Source: Actinacidiphila oryziradicis
GTDB lineage: Bacteria > Actinomycetota > Actinomycetes > Streptomycetales > Streptomycetaceae
Reading direction: 5' to 3'
Assembly: GCF_005047355.1 (NCBI RefSeq)
Contig: NZ_SUMC01000053.1
Span: 1 to 57,211, forward strand
DNA: 57,211 nt
Position numbers and translations under genes: made by a program. The notes beneath the pieces were generated by a model that did no database searches, was not told where the DNA came from, and saw only the letters and a list, made by a program, of their open reading frames with translations. Of this stretch, positions 7,957 to 16,801 are shown in pieces; positions within the stretch are counted from its first letter, which is position 1; each line of letters begins with the position of its first letter.

Positions 7957-8940
7957 GTGGTTAAGCTCTCCGTCATCGTGCCGTTCTACAACGTGCAGGC
8001 GTTCGCGCCGGACATGTTGAGAAGTCTTCGTGCGAACGCCCGCCCGGATTTTGAATTCATCCTCGTCGACGACTGTGCGACCGATGAAACACCCAGCATC
8101 CTCGAGCGCGCCGTTCCCACCCTCCCGGGTGCCCGCATCGTCACCCATGAACAGAACGGCGGCCTGGCAACAGCCCGCAACACCGGCATCGACGCAGCGG
8201 ATGGTGAGTACCTCACCTTCCTCGACGGTGACGACTGGCTGGCCCCCGGCTACCTCGCCGAGCTGCTCGGCGCCATCGAGGGGCTCGGCACCGACTTCGT
8301 GCGCACCGACCATGTGGTGAGCAACGGCCGGGACCGCAGCATCGCCCGTGTCCCGCACGGACGCCGCGGTGTCGTCCTCAATCCGCGCGAGGCGATCCTG
8401 CCCGCCAACCGGTCCACCTCGGTGGACTACCCGTACGCCTGGGCCGGCATCTACCACCGGCGCCTCGTCGACAGCGGGCTGCTGCACTTCCCCCACGGGC
8501 TGCGCACCGCCGAGGACCGCCCCTGGATCTGGCGGCTGCACCGCGAGGCGAAGAGCTTTGGCGTCGTCGGCCTGCTCGGCGTCTTCTACCGGCGCGGGAT
8601 CGCCACCTCACTCACCCAGATCGGCGACGTACGGCAGCTGGACTTCATCAAGTCCTTCGACCAGGTGCTCGCGGAGACCGCCACCGACCCGGACGCGGCC
8701 CTTTTCATGCCGAAGGCCGTACGAACCTACTGCGCGGTCATCGCGCACCATCTCAACTCCATCGAACGCTTCGAGCCCGCCGTCGCGCGGCAGCTGAAGA
8801 CCATGAGCGCCGGCGCGCTGAAGAAGATGCCGCAGGACATACTGACGGAGGCCCTGGACTCGATGGACCTGGAACGCAGCGTGCGGCTCCGCCGGCTCCG
8901 AAGGCGTCTGGTCTCCGGCAACGGGACGGTGACCGCGTAA
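7957..8940 (+). CDS. GT2-family glycosyltransferase
   Basis: A 327-aa inverting GT-A glycosyltransferase. The protein opens directly with the family signature LSVIVPFYNV; FILVDDCATDETP (about residue 37) and the DXD-type metal motif FLDGDDW (about 88) follow, with NGGLATARNTGID before it. Start is GTG 7957, immediately before the first beta strand; an in-frame ATG at 7888 would add 23 residues with no homology feature. It opens the plus-strand glycopolymer operon; its TAA overlaps the ATG of the next gene (TAATG). The C-terminal part resembles TagF/CDP-glycerol-associated GT2 enzymes in layout. Donor and acceptor are unknown; probably transfers a hexose in the Kdn-type polymer. Confidence 0.88.
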   Translation: MVKLSVIVPFYNVQAFAPDMLRSLRANARPDFEFILVDDCATDETPSILERAVPTLPGARIVTHEQNGGLATARNTGIDAADGEYLTFLDGDDWLAPGYLAELLGAIEGLGTDFVRTDHVVSNGRDRSIARVPHGRRGVVLNPREAILPANRSTSVDYPYAWAGIYHRRLVDSGLLHFPHGLRTAEDRPWIWRLHREAKSFGVVGLLGVFYRRGIATSLTQIGDVRQLDFIKSFDQVLAETATDPDAALFMPKAVRTYCAVIAHHLNSIERFEPAVARQLKTMSAGALKKMPQDILTEALDSMDLERSVRLRRLRRRLVSGNGTVTA

Positions 8941-10298
8941 TGGCACGCACGCAGATCTTCATGGCGTCCACCCTGTACGGCGCGGCCACCCTCGCCGCCG
9001 CACTGGACGCCGGGCTCTTCACCGCGGCCGACCGGCGGCTGCTGCTGGTCAGCAACAACGCGGGCGTGCCGGAGACCACGCCGACGCTGGACACCATGCC
9101 CGGCTTCGAGGCGCTGCGCGGCCGGTTCGACCGGGTCCTGTCCTGGAACGAGGCCATCGCGCCGCTGCACCCCGGCGGGTGGTCACCGCGCAACGAGGAC
9201 ATCCCGATGTGGGAGCGGCATCTGCGGCTGCTGTGGGGCCTCGGGGACGACGACCTGGAGCTTGTCGTCGAGTCCATCCAGGTCGCGCCGGCGCTGTCGC
9301 TGGTGCAGCTCTTCCCGGCCGCGCCGGTTCAGGTGTACGCGGACGGGCTCATGTCGTACGGCCCGACCCGGGACAAGCTGGAGCCGCTGATCACCACCCG
9401 GATCAGCCGGCTGCTCCACCTCGACCTGGTCACGGGGCTGCAGCCGCTCCTGCTGTCGGAGTACGGGGTACGGGGCGAGCTCGTGCCGTCAGAGGCCTTC
9501 ACCAAGGTGCTGGGCGAGCTGGCGGAGCACGACGACCCCACCGACACCGTCACCGGACTTCCCCAGGGTGCCGCCCTGCTGCTCGGCCAGTATCTCTCCG
9601 CGCTCGGGATCCTCACCGCCGAGGAGGAGGAAGCACTGCATGTACGGATGCTGCGCGGCGCGGTGGCCCTCGGGCACCGGCTCGTCATCTTCAAGCCGCA
9701 CCCGACCGCACCCGCGCACTGGTCACGGCTGCTGGAGCAGGAGGCCGTGAAGCTGGGCGCGGAGCTCACCGTCCTGGACTCGCCGGTCCTCGCCGAGGTG
9801 CTCTACGCACGGATCCGCCCCGCGCTGGTGGTCGGTTGCTTCTCCACCGCTCTACTCACCGCGTCTGCCTTCTACGGCATCCCGGTCGCCCGCACCGGCA
9901 CCGAACTGCTCCTCGAGCGGCTCGCCCCGTACCAGAACAGCAACCGTGTCCCGGTCACCATCGCCGACCGTGTACTGCCGGAGATCGGCCAGAGCGGCGC
10001 GGTCACCGGCTGGAAGCCGCCCACCCGCGAGTGGGTCGAGCAGGACCTGACCCCGCTGCTGCGCTCGGTCGGCTACTGCATGCAGCCGCAGGCCTACCCG
10101 TACCTGCGGGACGAGGCGGTCGCCTACCTGACGAAGAGCCTGACCACCAGCACCTGGAAGTACTTCAAGCGCCGCCGCCTCACCTCCCTGGCCCTGCCCG
10201 GCGCGGTACCGGCCCAGCTCGCCTTCCTGCCCCGCAACCCGACGGTCCGTCGGGTCGCCCGCAGCGCGCGGGCTCTGAAGAAGGCGGCACTGGGATGA
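8940..10298 (+). CDS. Polysialyltransferase-family (GT38-like) glycosyltransferase
   Basis: A 452-aa protein of the bacterial alpha-2,8-polysialyltransferase type. Motifs in order are MASTLYGAATLAAAL (N-terminal Rossmann strand), VYADGLMSYGPTR (about residue 131; acidic-Gly motif), IFKPHPTAP (about 251; the catalytic HP motif), and VVGCFSTALLTA (about 298; Ser/Thr motif that positions the CMP moiety). Start ATG 8940 overlaps the GT2 stop, and its own stop overlaps the acyltransferase start (ATGA), so the three genes are tightly coupled. It should use a CMP-nonulosonate made by the neuAB products encoded on the opposite strand. Linkage and acceptor are not deducible. Confidence 0.82.
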   Translation: MARTQIFMASTLYGAATLAAALDAGLFTAADRRLLLVSNNAGVPETTPTLDTMPGFEALRGRFDRVLSWNEAIAPLHPGGWSPRNEDIPMWERHLRLLWGLGDDDLELVVESIQVAPALSLVQLFPAAPVQVYADGLMSYGPTRDKLEPLITTRISRLLHLDLVTGLQPLLLSEYGVRGELVPSEAFTKVLGELAEHDDPTDTVTGLPQGAALLLGQYLSALGILTAEEEEALHVRMLRGAVALGHRLVIFKPHPTAPAHWSRLLEQEAVKLGAELTVLDSPVLAEVLYARIRPALVVGCFSTALLTASAFYGIPVARTGTELLLERLAPYQNSNRVPVTIADRVLPEIGQSGAVTGWKPPTREWVEQDLTPLLRSVGYCMQPQAYPYLRDEAVAYLTKSLTTSTWKYFKRRRLTSLALPGAVPAQLAFLPRNPTVRRVARSARALKKAALG

Positions 10299-11515
10299 GG
10301 AATGCCGACGCCGGACCAGACGGCATATCCGGGGACATACGCACGGCCCCCGGCTCTGCCGGGGTCAATACGGACACGAGCGCGCCCCCGGCGAGGACCG
10401 CTGTGCCGGCCCAGACCCGGGGCAGCGGTCCGGCGGCCGGCGGGGAGCCCGGCGGCCGGCGCCCCCAGCGGCTGCGTGCGCTCGACGGGCTGCGGCTGGT
10501 GGCGGCGCTGATGGTGTGCCTCTACCACTACACGGGACGGAACGGGGTTGTCGCCGGCGCGTGGGGGCAGTCGCCGAAGCAGCTGTTCCCCGCCGCCCTC
10601 ACGGGCGCCGCCTCGTACGGCTGTCTGGGCGTGCAGATCTTCTTCGTGATCAGCGGATTCGTGATCTGCATGAGTGGCTGGGGCCGCACCCTCAAGGCCT
10701 TCACAGTGTCGCGGGTGACGCGGCTGTACCCCGCGTACTGGGCGGCGATTCTGCTGGTCACCGCGGTCTTCGCGCTGCCGTGGGTGGCGTACCGGACGGT
10801 GTCGCCCAGCGACCTGCTCACCAATCTCACCATGCTCCAGCAGCCGGTCGGCGCGGAGCGCGTCCTCGGGGTCTGCTGGACGCTCTGGGCGGAGCTGCGT
10901 TTCTATCTGCTCTTCGCCCTGGCAGTGGTGTGGCCGGGGGCGACCCGGCAGCGGGTGTTGATGTTCTGCGCGCTGTGGATGGCCGGGGCGGTACTCGCGG
11001 ACGCCTCGGGGGAACCCTTTCTGAAGCTGGTGCTGGTGCCGGAGTACGCGCCGTTCTTCATCGGCGGGATCGGGCTGTACCTGGTCCACCGGTACGGGCA
11101 CGACGCACTGGCGTGGGGCGTGGTGGCTGCGGGATGGTTGCTCGGCCAGCGCTACGCGGTGAAGGCGCTGGTGGCACCGGCCCATGTGCACGTGTTCCAC
11201 CACCGCTCAGCTCTGGCGGTCATCGCGGTGGTGACCCTGGGCTTCGTGGCGGTCGCCGTGGTGACGCTGGTACCCCGGATCGCCGGGATCGGCTGGCGGT
11301 GGCTGACCACGGCGGGGGCGCTCACATACCCGTTCTACCTGGTGCACGAACACCTGGGATGGGTCGCGATCCATGGGCTGCGGCACGGACTGGGGCTACG
11401 GCCATGGGTGGTGCTGCCGCTGGCGGTGACCGGGATGCTGGTGCTCGCCTGGCTGATGTACCGGTGGGTGGAGCGGCCGTTGGCACCTCGGCTCAAGCGG
11501 CTGTTGACTTCGTAA
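10295..11515 (+). CDS. Acyltransferase 3 family membrane O-acyltransferase
   Basis: A 406-aa integral membrane protein. A Pro/Gly-rich cytoplasmic N-terminus of about 57 residues precedes the family signature RALDGLRLVAALMVCLYHY (His as proposed catalytic residue); FFVISGFVI (about 114) and VSRVTRLYPAYW (about 136) follow, then about 8-10 hydrophobic helices. These enzymes O-acetylate extracytoplasmic carbohydrates. Start ATG 10295 overlaps the previous stop by 4 nt. As last gene of the plus-strand operon it probably decorates the nonulosonic-acid polymer. It ends with basic residues after RWVERPLAPRLKR, typical of the family. Confidence 0.87.
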   Translation: MRNADAGPDGISGDIRTAPGSAGVNTDTSAPPARTAVPAQTRGSGPAAGGEPGGRRPQRLRALDGLRLVAALMVCLYHYTGRNGVVAGAWGQSPKQLFPAALTGAASYGCLGVQIFFVISGFVICMSGWGRTLKAFTVSRVTRLYPAYWAAILLVTAVFALPWVAYRTVSPSDLLTNLTMLQQPVGAERVLGVCWTLWAELRFYLLFALAVVWPGATRQRVLMFCALWMAGAVLADASGEPFLKLVLVPEYAPFFIGGIGLYLVHRYGHDALAWGVVAAGWLLGQRYAVKALVAPAHVHVFHHRSALAVIAVVTLGFVAVAVVTLVPRIAGIGWRWLTTAGALTYPFYLVHEHLGWVAIHGLRHGLGLRPWVVLPLAVTGMLVLAWLMYRWVERPLAPRLKRLLTS

Positions 11516-11846
11516 ATCCCCGTCCGACCGACTGCTTCATGCCCTCAATCGCTGGGCCGGCACGATGACAAGGCGCGGGAGCCGATGACTGTCGGCTCCC
11601 GCCGATGATCCCGAGAAGTACTGCCGGCGACGGGACGACAAACCCACAAGACCCGTACAGGGTGGGAGACGTCGCCGACCACATGCGGGCGCCGGCGGGG
11701 GAACACCAGGGCGGCCGGGGCCCTGTCAACTGCCCTCAGGGCGGCCCTGGCCAATCGCTCCGCTATGGCTATGACGCCCGCAAAACCCCAGCAGTTCACA
11801 CGGCCCCGGCGTAGTTCCTACTTGATCTGCTTCGCCCGGGTTTATT
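11516..11846. other. Intergenic, no gene seen
   Basis: About 330 bp downstream of the acyltransferase gene. No reading frame shows a recognisable protein, and no strong hairpin was found. Short ORFs on both strands have arbitrary composition. It leads directly into transposase debris, so it may be partly derived from an old insertion. Confidence 0.4.
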
Positions 11847-12187
11847 CTGCTGGACGGGGCGAGTTGCCAGAAGCGCGGCGAGGGCGAGGCAGCCCACACC
11901 CTGCTCACCCAACTCAAGCTGCCCGGCTGGGTGTTCGCCCTGGACGCCCTGCACACCACAAAGAAGACCGCCCGCCTGATCACGGACCGGCTCGACGCCC
12001 ACTACGTCCTGATACCGAAGGGGAACCAGCCGCTGGCCCGCGCTGCCGCCCGGGCGCTGCTGGCCGGCTTTGAGCTGGGACGATGCCCGAGCTGCTGGAC
12101 ACCCCCTCCACCGCCGGGCTCACCCTCGAACTGATCTCCGGCGACACCCCGATCGCCGTCGCGGTCAAGAACGTCGCCGGGAACTGA
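11847..12187 (+). pseudogene. ISAs1-like transposase remnant
   Basis: An open frame without its own start reads LLDGASCQKRGEGEAAHT, then LPGWVFALDALHTTKKTA and a DAHYVLIPKGNQPLA segment. This is the DDE-domain stretch (second Asp plus the KGNQ motif) of ISAs1-type transposases. The N-terminal domain and the catalytic Glu region are missing. The frame runs to a stop at 12134. An overlapping frame (12083-12187) reading MPELLDTPSTAGLTLELISG and ending VKNVAGN may be the tail of another broken gene. Its position at the edge of the glycopolymer locus suggests old insertion or deletion events. Confidence 0.7.
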
Positions 12188-12223
12188 CGCCCGGCTGCCC
12201 GCTCACCTGCCCGGCTGCCCGCC

Positions 12224-13231
12224 TCAGGCCTTGCTCCTGGCGCGCCGCAGCACTCGCAGCCCACGCACCACGGCCCGGGTGACGATGGGCGGCAGCAGAT
12301 CGACCGCCAGCCGACGCAGTGCCGAACGGCGGGGCCGCTGCAGCGTCCTGGCCGGCTCCGGCGCCTGCCTCGGTGCGGCGGCCTGCACGGTCGCGGCCTC
12401 CTTCGTCCCTTCCGTCTCCTGCGGCGCGTGCCGCGAGGCCGGCAGCCGCGGCGGCTTGGCCTTGGGCCCGTTGACTATCACCAGGGAATGCCCGGCCACA
12501 TCCTGCGGGGAGGTCCAGAAGTCTCCCCGTTCCCGGAGCTCGGCCAGCAACTCCTGTTGCATGGGCGCCGGATCCCCCCAGGTCCCGTAGAACTTGTTCG
12601 GGCTGACACAGATCGGCCGCAGCCCCTCCCCCACCACCGCCTCCCAGGTGGCACAGGCGACCCCGGGCGTGTGCTCCGAACGGAAGTCGTCCAGCACCAC
12701 CACCCCGTCCCCCCGCAGTGCGCCCCGTGCGGCGGCGATGTCCCCGCGCACATGCTCGTACAAGTGGGACGCGTCGACGTGTACAAACCGGCAGCTGTCG
12801 TCCTCGACCATCCCCGGCACGACAGAGGTCGGGGCCTGGATGACGCGCGGCAACTGCTGCCGGAAGGAAAGATAATTGGCCTCGAACGACCGGCGCGTCA
12901 GGGTCGAGTACGAGCCCCGCACCTCGGCGTCATTTCGCCCGTCCGGTGCCTCCGAGTCGAACAAATCACAGACCGTGAACGTCTCGCCCGAGCGCAGGTG
13001 CCCGCTCATGAAGATGGCGCTCTTCCCCATGTACGCGCCCATCTCCAGCAGATCGCCGTCCTGCTTCTCGCGCTCCTGACGGGCGAGGAACCAGTCGAAG
13101 AGCACTACATCCGTATTGAAGAACCAACCAGGAACGTCGTAGAACGACTGCGGCAGCCGCTGCGTGTCGTCCGTGCCGGTGTTCGTATTGGTGTCGGTGG
13201 CCGTATCGGAGTTCGTACGTGTGACTGTCAT
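12224..13231 (-). CDS. Class I SAM-dependent methyltransferase (TylF/Methyltransf_24-like)
   Basis: A 335-aa protein. After a Thr/Asn/Asp-rich N-terminus (about 25 residues) the core holds DLLEMGAYMGKSAIFM (SAM-binding motif I, about residue 59), FTVCDLFDSE (motif II), FVHVDASHLYEHVRGDI (about 147) and VVVLDDFRSEHTPG (about 176), a layout like TylF or macrocin-type O-methyltransferases. The last ~60 residues are Pro/Ala-rich then Arg-rich and look disordered. Start is ATG 13231 with AAGGGG about 6 nt upstream. It lies just beyond the glycopolymer operons and could methylate that polymer; this is positional inference only. Confidence 0.82.
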   Translation of the reverse strand: MTVTRTNSDTATDTNTNTGTDDTQRLPQSFYDVPGWFFNTDVVLFDWFLARQEREKQDGDLLEMGAYMGKSAIFMSGHLRSGETFTVCDLFDSEAPDGRNDAEVRGSYSTLTRRSFEANYLSFRQQLPRVIQAPTSVVPGMVEDDSCRFVHVDASHLYEHVRGDIAAARGALRGDGVVVLDDFRSEHTPGVACATWEAVVGEGLRPICVSPNKFYGTWGDPAPMQQELLAELRERGDFWTSPQDVAGHSLVIVNGPKAKPPRLPASRHAPQETEGTKEAATVQAAAPRQAPEPARTLQRPRRSALRRLAVDLLPPIVTRAVVRGLRVLRRARSKA

Positions 13232-13440
13232 AAGACCCCTTAGTAGGTAGTCCAGCCGAACCGCCATCGACACCCAGGCGAATGCGACAAGAAATCTGTG
13301 TGCACCCTGTGCCGGACACGGGCCACACGAAAGCCTCGCCCAGTGGCACAGATGGACGCCGAACTCGCGAGCCCTCGCGGCACCCGGCCCGCGTGATCCG
13401 CGTGATTCTCCTGGCATGACCGGTCGGCTACACCTCGCTG

Positions 13441-13833
13441 GTGTCCGCGGCCCGCGCACCCGGTACACGCACGGCGGAGCCGGGGAGTGCGGACACGGCG
13501 TCCGAGCCCATGCTGCGGATCTGGAAGCGATCGAGCTGGACGGTGCCCCCGTCGTTCTGCCTCTCGACCTATGCCGCGGGCGTGGCACGCCGCACCCACC
13601 TATCGGCCGACGATGTCCTCGAAGTGCGGTGGGCCTCGGACTTCCGGCCGCGGGCCGCGCTGGCCGACCGTTTTCGGGACGGCTTGGTCTTCCTCGCCAG
13701 CGATGCGGCACAAGTCCACTCCCCGAGGCGGGCAGGGACTGAACACCAACGTTCAGGACGCGACGGATATGTCGGCGTGGCGACCGCCGACCCGGCCGAT
13801 ATCCGGGCCTACTTCGCCCGCTTCCACGGCTGA
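13441..13833 (+). pseudogene. FAD-dependent monooxygenase (PHBH-type) fragment with frameshift
   Basis: Frame 1 gives an ADRFRDGLVFLASDAAQVHSP stretch (near 13650-13720), the FAD ribityl-binding GD motif region of aromatic hydroxylases (consensus GRVFLAGDAAHxxSP). The expected continuation RGGQGLNTNVQDATDM is in another frame starting about 13727, so a frameshift separates them, and the GD motif is SD. The FAD Rossmann domain and the C-terminus are absent. The remainder of frame 1 (ending FARFHG) is not recognisable. This is non-functional debris next to the methyltransferase gene. Confidence 0.72.
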
Positions 13834-13901
13834 CCCGCTTCTTACCCCCTGGCCCCCACGCCCCCAGGGCGTGATGGAGAGCCAATCCACCCGGAGCAGC
13901 G

Positions 13902-15482
<1,581 letters not shown>

Positions 15483-15784
15483 GGGTTCACGCCTCCAGCT
15501 CAGGCTTGCAACGACCTTGCTACCGACGGGTAATCTCCCGCCCCCGCAACGGACTGTAGCGGCGGGCGTGCGAGCCGTGGAGGTCCGCACTCTGGGACCT
15601 TCCTCACAGTGTGCAGCCAGAGCCACCGCGTTCGCGCGTCACCGGGCGGAGAACAGGGGTAAAGACAGGGGTTGCGCCGTGCTGCCCGGGAACACCCGGC
15701 CGCCACAGCGGCGCCGCGATGTTCGCGATGCCTCCCGGGCGGGAATCGTATCCAAGGGCGTACCAGGACATACGGGGGGCATTC

Positions 15785-16633
15785 GTGACGCATATGCATG
15801 ACAGGCGGATGCGGGTAGCGGTCGCAGCGGCCGTCGCCGCCCTGGCCGCGGGCTCGCTGGCCGGCTGCAAAGCTCAGGGGGCGCAGAACGGCCAGGCCGG
15901 CAGGCCCGGCAAATCCATACCGGCGAGCGGCGCCGCCGCCTCCTCCCCGTCGGCCACCAGCGGCCGCCGGCCGGCGGCCGAACCCACGGTCAGGCCGGCG
16001 GCCCGTCCGGTGATCGCGAGCGGATCCAGCGGTGACCGGGTGCGCGAGCTACAGGCCCGGCTCCGGCAGCTCGGCCTCTTCGGCCGCAACCCGACCGGCT
16101 ACTACGGCACCGTCACCGCCGCCGCCGTCCGCACCTTCCAGAGCGGGCACGGCCTGGCCGGCACCGGACAGGTCACCACCACCACCTGGGCCAGGCTGCG
16201 CGCGCTGACGCAGCCGCCGTCCCACACCGCCATGTACCCGCCGACGGCCAACCCGGCCGCCGAACTCGACGCGCGCTGCCTCACCGGCCGTGTGCTCTGC
16301 GTCAGCAAGACCAGCCGGACCCTGTCCTGGGTCGTCGACGGCAAGGTGCGCTCGGCGATGGATGTGCGTTTCGGGGCCCAGTACACGCCGACGAGGGAGG
16401 GCACCTTCCGCGTGAACTTCAAGAGCCGCCACCATGTGTCGACGATCTATCACACGGCCATGCCGTACGCGATGTTCTTCAGCGGCGGCCAGGCCGTGCA
16501 CTACTCCTCGGACTTCGCAGCCCGCGGCTACGCGGGAGCCTCGCACGGCTGCGTCAACGTACGCGACCTCGGCAAGATCTCCGCGCTCTTCGACCAGGTG
16601 CGGACCGGCGACAAGGTCGTCATCCACTGGTGA
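15785..16633 (+). CDS. L,D-transpeptidase lipoprotein with peptidoglycan-binding domain
   Basis: A 282-aa exported protein that would form 3-3 cross-links in peptidoglycan. The signal peptide ends in the lipobox LAGC (Cys 28). A Pro/Ala/Ser-rich linker follows, then a PG_binding_1 domain (about 82-140, with GDRVRELQARLRQLG and GYYGTVTAAAVRTFQ), and a YkuD catalytic domain whose active-site motif is SHGCVNVRDL (about 250). Start is GTG 15785, 5 nt after a GGGGGG tract; ATG 15794 and 15809 are in-frame alternatives. It is divergent from the mutase gene. Confidence 0.9.
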   Translation: MTHMHDRRMRVAVAAAVAALAAGSLAGCKAQGAQNGQAGRPGKSIPASGAAASSPSATSGRRPAAEPTVRPAARPVIASGSSGDRVRELQARLRQLGLFGRNPTGYYGTVTAAAVRTFQSGHGLAGTGQVTTTTWARLRALTQPPSHTAMYPPTANPAAELDARCLTGRVLCVSKTSRTLSWVVDGKVRSAMDVRFGAQYTPTREGTFRVNFKSRHHVSTIYHTAMPYAMFFSGGQAVHYSSDFAARGYAGASHGCVNVRDLGKISALFDQVRTGDKVVIHW

Positions 16634-16720
16634 CACCGGACGAGGCCGGGCGGCAGGACCCGGATAGGGCGTGGGCGGGGCGGGGGAAAAATGCACCCCG
16701 CCCACGACCTGTTGGGCACC

Positions 16721-16801
16721 CGGTACGGGGAGACCAGGGCCCGGAGGACCGATGACCAGTCGGTCCACTCTCTACAGCGCCAAGGGGGCCGAAAGTGTCA
16801 C
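16721..16801 (+). repeat. ~80-bp direct repeat flanking the HEAT-repeat gene, copy 1
   Basis: Matches 19118-19199 along its length, with identical runs cggtacggggaga and ccgatgaccagtcgg and a shared agcg(c/t)ca-N-g(a)aa(g/c)tgtcac end. The 3' end contains the imperfect palindrome ccgaaagtgt-c-acactcccgg (16789-16809), which includes the stop codon of the minus-strand HEAT gene. The ccgaaagtgtcacac core recurs inverted upstream of the sigma gene. Confidence 0.7.

Noticed and set aside
3107..13231. Antibiotic biosynthetic cluster
   Set aside because: No polyketide, peptide or terpene synthase; the gene set fits a cell-surface glycopolymer.
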